Source: Strigamia acuminata
Lineage: Eukaryota; Arthropoda; Chilopoda; Geophilomorpha; Linotaeniidae
Direction of reading: 5' to 3'
DNA length: 64,000 nucleotides
Assembly (NCBI GenBank): GCA_949358305.1
Contig: OX442322.1
Coordinates: forward strand, 7,874,001-7,938,000
In this document: positions 20,711 through 31,700 of the stretch, one piece after another
Layout of the letters: each line of letters opens with the position of its first letter
How positions within the stretch are numbered: position 1 is the first letter of the stretch
Position numbers and translations under genes: made by a program
Notes under the pieces: model-generated
Databases searched by the model: none
What the model saw: only the letters and a program-made list of their open reading frames with translations
Told to the model about the DNA's origin: nothing

Positions 20711-23278
20711 TAACCAAACGCTCGGGATGTAGGCGGAGAAGCCGGTGTTCGTATGCCGGATGGCATTGGCTTCCGCTGGCGTCACTGGCACACGGTGGGC
20801 TCTCAGCAACCTCTGGTGGAAGATGAGGTCTCTAGTCTTCCGGATCTGGTTGTGAAGCCAGATGAAGACTGATTTGCCTTTGTCCCGCTGCGCGAGGATA
20901 AACCTCCTGGTCGCCGTCGTCATCGAGAGATGGGGAAACTCTTCGATGATTCGCCCGTAATAGTCTGGCGGAGGCGGTGCCGGCTTCGGCTTCTGGGTGG
21001 CCGCGGGAATAGCGGCTTGCGTCGTTGTCGCCGCTCGGGCCGGTGAGGTCCCGGGCGGTGTCGGCTTCGTTTGCTCGACGGACCTGACGGGTGGCGTTCG
21101 GCACAGCAAGCGCTTTGGTTTACCCGCCACTTCGAACAGGGCGGGTCCTTGCGGGGATATCTCCGCAGGCATCGGTGGCGGAATCGGAACTCCGCTCGTC
21201 GGCGAGATCACCATTTCTACATCCTCTGCCGATTCTTCCGTCTGGATGGTCAAGGCGCGCAGTTGTTGGGTAGGCGCCGCTGTCCAGGTGGCGGAGGTAT
21301 AACGAAACGCCGTGCTTCGCAACTTGTACCCCTCAAATTCGGGGTTTACCACATCCCTGGTTAGCTCGTACCGAGTCAACACAGGGTCGGGCAGAATGGA
21401 GCTCCACTCTGCGAGGAGTGCACGGGGAACCTGTACACCCTCTCTGTCCACGACAGACCATGCGGCCATCGCCTGACGCCCTTCTCCGAAGAGTGCTGGG
21501 GTTAGCAGCTGCATCATGACCTTGGTCAATGATAGCTGTAGGCTGCGACGATTCACTGGATTCGATCGCTCCGAATCCGCAGTGAAGGCACACGAGAGCT
21601 TACTCATCATCGCCGTTGCCCATTCGATGAAATATCGCTGGGCCTGATCCACACCTCGCAAGGCGGGCGCGGAGACTCTTGGGTCTTCCATCACGAAGCG
21701 AAACGCTGAGAGCTCGGAGATAGTCGGATTGGCGGCTTCTCTCGCGAGTCGCGCTTCTTCGTCTCGCCTCTCGAAAAACAGGGCCGAGGAACCGGATCGG
21801 GGTTGGCTCGGCCTGTAAATGCCGGTCAAATTGGCTCGACATTCCTGCGCAATGCTCTGTCCAACGGGGAGAGGGACTGAGCGGTCGGTGGGTAAATCCG
21901 GCGGATCGCTCGAATTCAACAACGACGGCGGCGGCAGGTTCGGAGGCGGCTGCGTCTTGGTCGGCAGCGTCGGCGTCGGCAGCGGTGGTGTTGGCTGCGT
22001 CGGCGGTGGTGGCGTCTCCGTCGTCTGCACTCCAGTCATTGCGACTTGGAGCGCCGGGAGATGTTGTCCGGAGCCTGAAGGCTGCACGATGGCGGTTGGC
22101 ATGCCATCGGGTCGTGGTCGCGAATTAATGTAGTCTGCGAGCCACCTTGCCACCTCGTGTGGGGTCACCTTCCCGTCGGTGACAACACCCATCTTCCTGG
22201 CGTGTTTCATCGCGGGATCGAAACGTGTCAGTTTCGTCCGCTTCATCTGAGTCAGAATCTCGCGAAGGTCCCGCGTATCTGCCGCTGGGACGTTTCGCTC
22301 ACCTGACTGGCTACCACCTCGTCGACCCGCTCTCTTGGAGGCGTAGGCGGGTTCGGGGATGGGACGGCCCCGAGCTTCGCACCTCGCGAAGTATCGCTCT
22401 TTGCGATCTTTTTTCCGCTGCTCGCGATGAGTCAGCGGACGTCTAGAAGTGCTGGGACGAGAGACTCGCTCTTCGTCACCAGACATCCAAACCTCCTTGC
22501 ACTCCTTACCGTCTTTAATCTGACGGTTTATGAAAATTCGCGGTCGGGAATACTGCGAAGGGTCACGCACCGTACTAGTGGATGGCCCAGCTTCGTTGCC
22601 TTCAGTCGTGTTTTGAGCGACACGCTGCTTCTTGGTTGTCGCTGGGGAACGCGACTGGCTGTCCCCGGCGCCTTTGGAGCGCTTGCGCTTCCGCGGGTAG
22701 CTGCTCTTGGGCCCCAAAATCCCCAGGTAGTGGAGCTGCCACATCTCGGCTTGGGACGTCAAAATTCCCATCCGAGGTCTCCACTGGGGCGTACTCTCTC
22801 CCAATCGCAGCCTCTCAAACCACAGATGAATATCATCCGCGGTCATCCCCTCGTTTTGGAGGATGCGCTCGGCCACTGCCGTAGCGGTATCCACCAGCTG
22901 TTGTCTATAATGCTGGTAGATGGCCTCACGGGCCTCTTCTGTCTCGGCTGCTCGCCACGCATGCAGCACGTGTTCCTCCGCCGGGTTGCCAGTGTACTGA
23001 CTTGACAATCCGGGGTGGAAAATCGGCGATTTCGGGTCATCGTCACGAGCTAACTCTGTGGCGATGCCTTCGCGCATTCCCTCCGGGAACGTATCCAGGA
23101 GCGTGCAGTCTCGTACCCAACGTCGGGCGATGCATCGGGAATGTAGTATTCGCAGGCGCCAAGGGTCGGCGTCTTCGCCGAAACATCGTCGGTAAAAATC
23201 GGGCAGCGCGCCTCGAAATATCCCGCCACGAGTGATGCAAGCGGGGTCTAATGGTCCCCATGTTTTACGTAGTGCCAT
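20711..23278 (-). CDS. Gypsy1 ORF3, exon 2 main part (unknown protein)
   Basis: 856 open codons up to the Copia insertion. The exon begins at ATGGCACTACG directly after a strong acceptor (pyrimidine-rich stretch ending TTCCAG). The equivalent Gypsy2 junction is at the same protein position: both proteins then read xxxR(K/T)TWGxxDP. The N-terminal ~70 residues and C-terminal ~110 residues are shared with Gypsy2, including the block HQRLLRAHR. The middle is basic (a run PRKRKRSKG) and proline-rich (PPPPTQPTPPLP and similar). I see no signal peptide, furin-like site or membrane span, so it does not look like an envelope although it sits in the env position. A second structural protein or nucleic-acid binder is possible. 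Function unknown. Confidence 0.82.
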
Positions 23279-24125
23279 CTGGAAGGATGGAGAAATAAAC
23301 AATTAATAAAAAGTTAATATTTAAATACGTAGATAAATGGTTGGTTTCGAGGGACGTTGCCAGTACGTGCAGCCGTCCGTCGAGACCGATTCCTGTCTAT
23401 CGGTGCAAACGTAGGACGAATTGTCCCTCGTCGGATAGAAAAAGAGAAGTCATCACGTGAAAAATCTGTCTCATGTCCAAAACGCACAGCGAGACGGAAT
23501 CGAGCCTTTAATCTGGATTCTTATCATCAGATTTTACTTCAAATTAATTCTAACATTAATTAGAACATTACTAATAATTAAATTAATAATTATCAGTCAT
23601 TCGTAAAAAGAATTCGTCGGGTGTAAATTATTACTAAAATCGCACAATAAATGTGCTTGTCGAAATGTTATTAAATAAATAAACCTAATAAAGAATTATT
23701 CCGAAGTCGGACTTTGTCTAATTTTTAAAAAAGTTAAAGTCAAATTAAATTTATCCAACACACCGAAAAATTCATCGTACGAATGTTAAGTTGCATCAAT
23801 TTGATGCGTCAAATTACTTGTGGAGAAAAAATATTCTTTTACAGAATATTCTCCCCTTGTCATAAAATTATCTATGGCTCGAGCCCATTGTCTCGCTCGT
23901 GACTCAAGTCATGAGGAATTTTCGAGACGCGAGGCGACGTGAAGTCTGCGCTCGCACCTCGAAAACAAATTAACAAGGAAAAAAAATACGATCGTGTGAG
24001 CGATCGCGGTTAATAATTAATTATACGCTATTTCGAGTGCAAAGCACTCATGTCAGGTATTAGTCAACAAAATTTCTTCTTCAGCAGCACGGAACTAGTT
24101 CTCATGTGCCGATGCCGACTTCTAC
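23279..24125 (-). other. Predicted intron in Gypsy1 ORF3
   Basis: The donor is CAG|GTAGAAGT at 24126/24125 and the acceptor TTCCAG|ATG at 23279/23278. The 847-bp segment is AT-rich, has stops in all frames and no similarity to coding regions. The phase is 0 on both sides. The matching junction in Gypsy2 supports it. Confidence 0.75.
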
Positions 24126-24215
24126 CTGATCGGGCTGGACTTGGTTTACATCGCGGTCCCAGTTTTCCTCGTCCTCGTGCTCGATGGCCAGCACGTCGTT
24201 CTCTTCCTCGTCCAT
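24126..24215 (-). CDS. Gypsy1 ORF3, exon 1 (30 codons, acidic)
   Basis: ATG at 24215 opens 30 codons rich in Asp/Glu, ending ..NQVQPDQ before the GTAGAAGT donor. Gypsy2 exon 1 ends ..EPDVQPD before GTAAGT and shares E-x-NWD upstream, so this short exon is conserved between two otherwise different elements. Together with exon 2 and the fragment at 13309-13506 it would encode about 950 residues. Translation needs a subgenomic RNA spliced from an upstream donor, as for retroviral env. I did not find a convincing acceptor for that first splice. Confidence 0.75.
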
Positions 24216-24435
24216 GGCGAGGAGCGCGCACAAAAATCTCAATCACGATTTAAAAAGGATGATAAAACTATCTCAAAAACTCGGTGAAAAACTCGGTAAA
24301 ACGTTAAAAACGAGGATCACGCACGAATGCAGCGATCAGCTGTGAAAAGCGGAAGTCTGTGTGAACACGAGGTAATCGCGATGGATTCTGGGTAATATAC
24401 TCCAGAACCCGGGTGTTTGAGACTAGTGCGCACCT

Positions 24436-24549
24436 ACCCGTGCGCATGTTACGCTACGGGTCTCCTTTGTTCTCACTCCCGTGCGCGATTGCTGCTACGG
24501 GGTCTTTTGCACGCGGTATCCGACCCGTGCCGATAATTTTGCTACGGGT
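24436..24549. repeat. Three successive short hairpins between pol and ORF3 of Gypsy1
   Basis: Segments 24436-24461, 24478-24501 and 24523-24549 each pair (A)CCCGT at one end with ACGGG(T) at the other and share CGTGC..GCTACG. This gives three stem-loops of ~25 nt in a row in the spacer after the pol stop. An RNA structure affecting splicing or stability is possible. Confidence 0.55.
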
Positions 24550-24691
24550 CCCGCGTTTCCACGCCATCTCGTGACGCGAATTCGACCGATATCCGCTTTG
24601 TTGGACTTAGCGAAATTTTCTGCGACGTGATGGCTTGCACTATCGGTCGATTACATTTATTTTTAGTGCCGCCATCGACTCGTAATTTATT

Positions 24692-27600
24692 TTACTTCTT
24701 TCCTACGACCTTTCCGCCTTTTATGAACGGATTATCTCTTTTTGGTCGCAGGTTACGGATCGAGGCAGGTACGATATTTTTTGTTGTTTTTTGTGTCTGT
24801 ACCTCCTCATTATTGTTTTCTTTTTTATCCGTGTTTTTTGTGTTTGTTTCAGGAGTTTCTCCTGTTTCCCCCCCGACCAAAATTGGATCCGGAACGGATT
24901 CAACTATCTCGTTTACCGGAGGTGAAGGGGCGTCGAAATACTCCTCGTTGTCACTTGGCGGTGCTTTTTCCGACTCGCCAGCGAACATATCGACGATTTG
25001 GCCGTCAGTTTTAGACTTGACTTGGCCTTTGGCCCACATTTCTTGCGGGAATTCCGGAATGTACGGAGTTAACTCTCGTACTTGTATCGACTTATGCTCG
25101 GTGTTGTCCTCGAGCTTGCGTAATTTATACGCGTTACCGCCATGCTTGCCGATGATCACATACGGACCATCTCTCTTGTCGGCCAAGCTGGCGGTGATTC
25201 CTCTCGCTGCATTTGAGAGGATGTGTGTGTCCTTCCACACTAAATCATTGTTCTCGAAATTCACAAATTTTCCACCGCTTTTATCTTGTAAAATGCGGTC
25301 GCGCATGTTAAAAATGTGCGCCATCATATGTTTGTATGTGCTCGAAATTGTTTGCTCCAATTTATATACATACTCATGTGGTTTCTCTGGGTCCACCACA
25401 TTTACCGACTCTGCCACTCGTGGGTCCCAAGGCACTCGTAGCTCTCGGGCGAAGTTGAGGTAGGCCGGAGAAAAATCTCTCGTCCTCGAGACTGTTGTTC
25501 GTATGCTGAACGCGATCTCCCTCAAGTATTCATCCCACCTATTGTGGATGTCAGTGAATATGCTTAGTGCATATTTAATGTCCCTGTTGAGTCGCTCAAC
25601 GGGATTTGTTCTGGGATTGTAGGTCGAAGTATGTGACGCCACAATCCCGAATTTCTCACAAAACTTACCCCAAATTTTCGAGATAAATTGGGGTCCGTTA
25701 TCGGATATAATTTTACGTGGAAATCCGTAACGTAACGCCACGTCGTAGATACATTCAACGATTTTCTCTGCTGAAGGTCTAGCGACGGCGTACAACTCGG
25801 GCCAACGAGTTGCCACGTCCATTATAACGATAATGTACGCATTTTTATTTCCCGTAACGGGTTTTGGGCCCATCACATCGACACTTAAACAATCAAAAGG
25901 CGCGTAAGGCCCTAAGAAGATAGTTTCGAATGGTGATTTACTCCTCGGCTTGCACGCTTGACATCGCTGACATTGGTGGACAAAAAGAGCAATATCTTTT
26001 TTCATCCCTGTCCAGTGAAAAAGCTGTGTAGCACGATAGAGTGTTCTGCTTACTCCCGCATGGCTCGCAAGCGGGTGCCCGTGTAACAACCACAGCACGC
26101 GACCGATTAAGGAAGCAGGTATTACTACCTTTACTGCGGTGTCCGATTCACTCAAGTCATCTTGGTGATTTGGGTGATGTTTCACTAAAAGGCCGTCATC
26201 CAATAGGTAATCTATGGATTCGTGTGCATAACGACGCTTCTGCCTTCTGGTTAAGTTGGGCGGATATTTTCCTGTCAGTACGAATCTAGCTCTGTCCTGA
26301 CATTTTTTGTCTAATTTTTGTTGCACAATTATTTCCTCCCTTGTTGGGGGATTGCTTTTCATTTGCTTGCTGACACGAGCGTGGAAGGCGCTTAGAAGCG
26401 GGTCATTTATTCTCCGCTCTAGCTTAAATTCCTTCTTTGCGTTTGGGCAATTGTCAGCAGCTGGTTGGTATAACCGCGTCCAGAATCCACAGAATTTTAC
26501 GTCTGCCGGAGACGCGGTGGGAATTTCATTCATCTTCCTTAAATCCCAACGGTGACAACTCGTAGGGCAATAAATGATGCGGGAGTCATCCTCGCCATCA
26601 TCGTCAGCGTCGATTGGATCTGACACTGGTGCCCGTGACAGAGCGTCAGCCACGACGTTATATTTGCCGGGCTTGTATTGAATGGTCAAGTCGCATGCCA
26701 TCAGTTCTAACTGCCATCTGGCTAGTCGACCGGCTGGCTCCTTTAATTTCATCAGCCATTGTAACGCTTGATGATCTGTGTGGACTACAAATTTGGTATA
26801 TTCGAGATAATCTCTAAATTTCCTTATAGCCCACACAACTGCCAAACACTCCAACTCTGTGGCGTTGTAATTTTTTTCAGCGCCTTGGAGTTTGCGACTT
26901 ATAAACATGCACGGCAGGTCTTGTTCGACTCCGTCGCGCACGTGTGTTTGAAGCAACGCGGCTCCCAACCCAACTCTGCTGGCGTCCGTATGTAATATGA
27001 ACGGCCGGTTTAGGTCGGGTAGAGGCATTACACCGACTTCCGTCAGCATCCTCTTTATCGCATTAAATGCGATGTTGCACTCATTTGACCATACAAATTC
27101 GTTTTCATTCTTCAGGAGGTCGGTAACTGGGGCTGCCACTTCAGCTAGACCCGGTAGCAACCTGCCGAAGAAGTTTATCATTCCCATAAACCGTTGGACA
27201 CCTTTAACGTCCTCGGGTGGTGGGAAACGATCAATCGCATCGATTTTTTCGGGGCCAATAGCTAAACCATTGACTCCAATGCGATAACCCAGGAAGGCAA
27301 GCTCCTTTCGACAGAACTTGCTCTTGCCCGGATGCACGTGTAACCCAGCTTTCGCCAGCCGGGTGAGCACTTGGTCGATATGCTCAATGTGCTCTTCGAA
27401 TGTTTTGGAGGCGATAACTATGTCATCTAGGTATGCCCACACAAACTGATGCAGGATATCACCCAATACGCTTTCGATTAGTCTCTGAAAGGTACTGGGA
27501 GCGTTCACTAAACCAAATGGCATGACGTTGAACATCAACCGTCCAATTGGCGAGTAAAATGCTGTTTTTAGCTTATCCTCTGGCCTCATCTCAACCTGCC

Positions 27601-28762
27601 AGTATCCCTTCGACAGATCCATCGTCGTAACCCAAGAAAAGGGGCTGAGCTCTCTCAAAATGGATTCGATAGACGGCATCTGTATGGGATCTATCTCTGT
27701 CACCGCGTTTAATGGGCGGTAATCAATGCATAGGCGTGGGTCCGAGCCCGGGCGCATCACGAGCACAACTCGCGTCGCGTATTCTCCCTGGGCCTCGGAG
27801 ACAATGCCACTGTCTAGCATTTCTTGGCACATCTTTTGCACTATTTCACGTTTTTGCGGGTTCATTCCCTTATACGCAACTCGTATAGGTTTATTATCCG
27901 TCAATTTAATTTCGTGAATAGCCCTATTCGTTCGGCCCGGTTTTTTCGACAGGATCCCCTCATATTTAAGTAGGACCCTTCGTAGGGCTGCCGCTTCGTT
28001 TAATTCTAAAGCGGCGTCGGCGACAAGTGTTTCCACTACATTGTCCCGTTGCAATTCTGTTACGAATGCTTTAAAATCGTAGTCTTGAACGAATTTCTTT
28101 AGGCCTTTCTCCCACTGTGTCTTGTCGGCCGCTTCTTTTACAAGAGCTGGTGGCACGACAATTGCGGGTCTTTCCTTATCATTTCTGATATAATTCCAAG
28201 ATTTCGTTATTGGATTTGGTTGTATTTCCATTGACGCCATGAGGTCTAAGCCCAACAGAAAAATTCTGTCGCATGTGGGCAGGACCAGGAAAGGGTGCTG
28301 TTCTACCCCTCCGAGCCACTCCATGGTCAATAATATAACTCCTTTTGGACGCGCCATTCCGTTGGCGGTTTTTAGACGTATATTTTTATTAACGCCTTTT
28401 ATCTTATCGGTGAGACCCAATGATGCTACTATGTCTTCGGAAACGAACGAGCGATCTGCTCCCGAGTCTGGTAGTCCCATAATTTTTTCACGTTCTATTG
28501 TCATGGGCAACATACATAGGCGGTTGGTGTATTCGACCGCCACGTTGCACATGAAAACACGAAATTCTTCTGTGTCTTCGACTACTTGAGGTAATTCTTC
28601 AAGCAGTAGGTTCGGTTCTTCCGCCTCAGCCTCAGCGTTTGCGGTAATTACCTGCAAAGCGTTGTTGGCCCTGTCTTGAATTTGGGCGTTAGCTATGTCA
28701 CTACCCATTTCTTTGACTGGTGGCGGCTTATCGAACCCTTTGTTAAACCCCTTTTTCTTCAT
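24692..28762 (-). CDS. Gypsy1 pol (protease, RT, RNase H, integrase)
   Basis: 1356 residues from the first in-frame ATG. It is probably translated as a gag-pol fusion, because the frame stays open upstream through the frameshift site at 28813-28831. The protease has DSGAD at 99-103 and RT has YLDD at 444-447. RNase H has D593, E636, D663 and D706. The integrase zinc finger is around H896, H901, C931 and C934, and its core is D962, D1021 and E1056. A GPY/F motif (DGPYVI) lies near 1198-1203 in the integrase tail. RT before integrase defines Ty3/gypsy. The last residues NPFIKGGKVVGK recur in Gypsy2 pol as NPFIKDGKLVGK, an unexpected conserved C-terminal tag. No stops or shifts seen. Confidence 0.95.
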   Translation of the reverse strand: MKKKGFNKGFDKPPPVKEMGSDIANAQIQDRANNALQVITANAEAEAEEPNLLLEELPQVVEDTEEFRVFMCNVAVEYTNRLCMLPMTIEREKIMGLPDSGADRSFVSEDIVASLGLTDKIKGVNKNIRLKTANGMARPKGVILLTMEWLGGVEQHPFLVLPTCDRIFLLGLDLMASMEIQPNPITKSWNYIRNDKERPAIVVPPALVKEAADKTQWEKGLKKFVQDYDFKAFVTELQRDNVVETLVADAALELNEAAALRRVLLKYEGILSKKPGRTNRAIHEIKLTDNKPIRVAYKGMNPQKREIVQKMCQEMLDSGIVSEAQGEYATRVVLVMRPGSDPRLCIDYRPLNAVTEIDPIQMPSIESILRELSPFSWVTTMDLSKGYWQVEMRPEDKLKTAFYSPIGRLMFNVMPFGLVNAPSTFQRLIESVLGDILHQFVWAYLDDIVIASKTFEEHIEHIDQVLTRLAKAGLHVHPGKSKFCRKELAFLGYRIGVNGLAIGPEKIDAIDRFPPPEDVKGVQRFMGMINFFGRLLPGLAEVAAPVTDLLKNENEFVWSNECNIAFNAIKRMLTEVGVMPLPDLNRPFILHTDASRVGLGAALLQTHVRDGVEQDLPCMFISRKLQGAEKNYNATELECLAVVWAIRKFRDYLEYTKFVVHTDHQALQWLMKLKEPAGRLARWQLELMACDLTIQYKPGKYNVVADALSRAPVSDPIDADDDGEDDSRIIYCPTSCHRWDLRKMNEIPTASPADVKFCGFWTRLYQPAADNCPNAKKEFKLERRINDPLLSAFHARVSKQMKSNPPTREEIIVQQKLDKKCQDRARFVLTGKYPPNLTRRQKRRYAHESIDYLLDDGLLVKHHPNHQDDLSESDTAVKVVIPASLIGRVLWLLHGHPLASHAGVSRTLYRATQLFHWTGMKKDIALFVHQCQRCQACKPRSKSPFETIFLGPYAPFDCLSVDVMGPKPVTGNKNAYIIVIMDVATRWPELYAVARPSAEKIVECIYDVALRYGFPRKIISDNGPQFISKIWGKFCEKFGIVASHTSTYNPRTNPVERLNRDIKYALSIFTDIHNRWDEYLREIAFSIRTTVSRTRDFSPAYLNFARELRVPWDPRVAESVNVVDPEKPHEYVYKLEQTISSTYKHMMAHIFNMRDRILQDKSGGKFVNFENNDLVWKDTHILSNAARGITASLADKRDGPYVIIGKHGGNAYKLRKLEDNTEHKSIQVRELTPYIPEFPQEMWAKGQVKSKTDGQIVDMFAGESEKAPPSDNEEYFDAPSPPVNEIVESVPDPILVGGETGETPETNTKNTDKKENNNEEVQTQKTTKNIVPASIRNLRPKRDNPFIKGGKVVGKK

Positions 28763-28785
28763 GAATGGCGCAGACGGTCGAGAAA

Positions 28786-31700
28786 TTATTTCTTCGCCGC
28801 CTGCGCTGACTCGTTTTTTGACTCGTTTTTTGCCATGGCGAGTTTAATCTCTGCCATCTGCTTCATTATCGCGTCAAACTTAGCGTCTTCTTTCGCTGTT
28901 CTTGGGCACTCATTGGAGTAGTGGCCCGGTTGGTTACACTTGAAACAGCGAATATTTGATTTGTCTCTTGGGGCTTCAGTCGATTTTTTCTTTTCAGGGT
29001 CTGCTTTCGACGGTGGCGTGTAATTTTTCCGAAAATACTTCGGAATTCGACCGGCATTTGGTTTTAACCTGGCGCGAAATTCTTCTACCGCTCTATCTCG
29101 ATGGATGAGATGTACTAGCGGTCCTTCCTCATCGCAACCCGTTGATAAGGTATCGCGATAGCTTCGTATTTCTTCGTCCGTCGAATAATCGTCTTTTTCT
29201 TCTTTTTCGTCTGATTTTCCGACATTTTGTTCGGCTTCCTCCCCCTCCTTGACCTCCTCCAGTGTCGCTTGCATGGCTGACGCTGTCGGTGCCTTTTTAG
29301 GGGCGGCCAAAGGGTTGGAAGGCAGCGGGGATGTCAGTTTATTTTTTATTTGCAAACCAACGCTAGCTTCTGCCAGCTCCATTATACCGCTAAGATATTC
29401 AGTAGGGCGCATAATCTTATCTGTCGCCCCATATCTTTCCGCACTCAACTTGAGACGTTTTGCGGTCGCTGCTTTCTCCGCTTCTGGTAAAGCGGAATAA
29501 TATCTCTTCTCGATATCTATCGTGTTCTCGAACAGGAAGGCGCTCATCTCCTCGTAGCTACCTCCTGTCGGTGCCCTTTCTTCAAGTAGCACCCTTTGCG
29601 AGTATTCCGACAAACCGCCGAGAAAGAAAAGGTTGAATCCCGTGGCGTGAAATTCCATCGGGGCCTTTTCGAACAACAATCTGGCGCGAATGTCGTAATC
29701 CATTATGGTTTCACCAGGCATCTGGCGAAGACCTCGCATCTTTCGGCTCACCTCTTCGGGTGTCTCGCCGTAGCGCAGGTCGAATCTCATTAAAAAGTCG
29801 TCCCAATTGACGCCTTTCAATCCTTGGTACCACTCACGTGCCGAGCCTGTCATTAGCTCGACAATACCGTGGGTGAGCATGTCTCCTACGGTGGCTTTAG
29901 TGGCAGTCTTAATTCGAATTACTTCGTCAAGGAAGCGATCTCCCGCTTTCCATGACCCGTCGAAACGGTTCTGAATATAAAATTGCCACCTAATATTCCC
30001 GGTAACACTCATGGTGTCACGTCGGGAGACAGCGTATTTTTTCTTTACGCGGTCACCAGTGCTACGATTACGATCGTTTCGTTTGCTCAGATCAATTCCC
30101 TCGGCTTTTAACGAGCCGAGTAGGGCTCTTCCAAGCTCTCCCATCGTATACTGCCGACCCGTCGAATCGGTAAACGCGCTTTGTCGGGGAAGGTCCTGAA
30201 ACTCCTCCCGTCGGTGGTCGCTATTTTCCGATCGACGTCGTTTCTCTCTATCGCGCGGAGAGTTGGATCTCTTCCGGCGATTACTTGATTTTTCCTTTCG
30301 TCTGTCGTCGTTGGATGAGGGGTCGGAGCTGGGGTCGGGAGACGGTGAGCGGCGTGGCGGGTTGCGCCGTGAAGAGTTTGACTCTTTCCGGCCCCTACGA
30401 CGGTCGTCACGTTCCCTTTCTCTGCGTTCATCGCGTTCTCTTTCCCTTCGTCTTTCTCCGGAACCTCTCTCCGAATCGTGATGACTGGGTGCATTTGACT
30501 CCAGTCCATCTGACGACGAATCACTATTTCCGTAGTGAAAATATTTCGGTCTTTCATCGCGTTTGCCTTCTTCTCGCGAAGAGGTGCGATCATGCGATTG
30601 TCTCCTTGACGACTCGTCGTCTTTAAGGATGGGCACTGGTTGTTGCCACTCAGTCCCTTGTGGATTATCATGCTGTTGGCTTGTGAGAGCTTGCTCTTCA
30701 TTTCGCCTAGCATTATTAGCGTTGATTAATCGCGTTATCGCATTATTTGTGGCTGAATCGAGAGCTTGCATGCGGGGCCGAGTTTGTTGTTCTCTGGCCG
30801 ACGCATCTCTCTTGCGCGGAGTAGCTGGTGTTGCTCTCTCCGGCTGGGGTTTGGGTTTGGCCTTCGGCGTGCGCTTTGGGTCTCCCTCTAGGCTCTCGTC
30901 GGACAGCTCGGATGAACTGACCTCTGGTTTGCGGACGGATTTCGGGTCATCTCGTCGCAATCTGGCCATAAATGCTCGCTCTGCTTCTTGTTGCGAGTGG
31001 AAAGCATATCGATGTGCTCTCAGGGCTCGGTCAACTATTTCTACCTCCTCGGGAGTAGTCGGATTGGGCTGGGTTCTGCCGTACTCGAGAGCTTGCGCTT
31101 CTCTTTCCGCCAGCTTCCTCCGTCTCTCGCGAATGGCTTGACGAGCCTCGTTCTCTGCATCCGCTTCAAATTGAGCGGAATCAACCAATTGTTGAGCGTG
31201 TGCACCTTCAACAATGGTGATTTGTGGGGATACACTGTGCGCTTTTAAAGCTGCACGTACGATCTGTAACGTTTCGTACACGGTAATTTTCCCCGTCGGA
31301 AGGGTGTATCTCACTCCTTCCGCCTGTGCCAATTGCATCGCATCAATCAAGGTGCCCGAGACGCTGTAAGGCTGGCTCGAAACACGCTTGACAGAGGATG
31401 AGTTGGACTTGTGTCCTTCGGACCTGACCGAAGCTGGGCGGCTTTGCGTAATTGGCGTGTTTAGTGCCGAATTAGCGGTCGTATTTGAGGCCGTCTTTTG
31501 TATCGGAGACGCTGCTTTCGGACTGCCCACCTCGGTGTCGTGCGTTAGACGAGGCGATTGGTTACGGGATAAAACCTCGTTTCCGCTCGTCTCGCCGTCA
31601 CGGTTAGAACGCGGCAGTTTGGAGTGAGATTGCTCTTCACCCCGCTCTGTCTCGTCCAATCGCTGCCTCGTCTCGGTGCGAGACGGGTGCGATGCCTCGG

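Noticed and set aside
20711-23278. Gypsy1 ORF3 as a retroviral-type envelope gene
   Set aside because: The position fits, but there is no signal peptide, cleavage site, fusion peptide or membrane anchor, and the protein is basic and proline-rich.
24627-25463. 278-codon plus-strand frame
   Set aside because: Antisense to the Gypsy1 pol 3' end; it only mirrors the coding strand.
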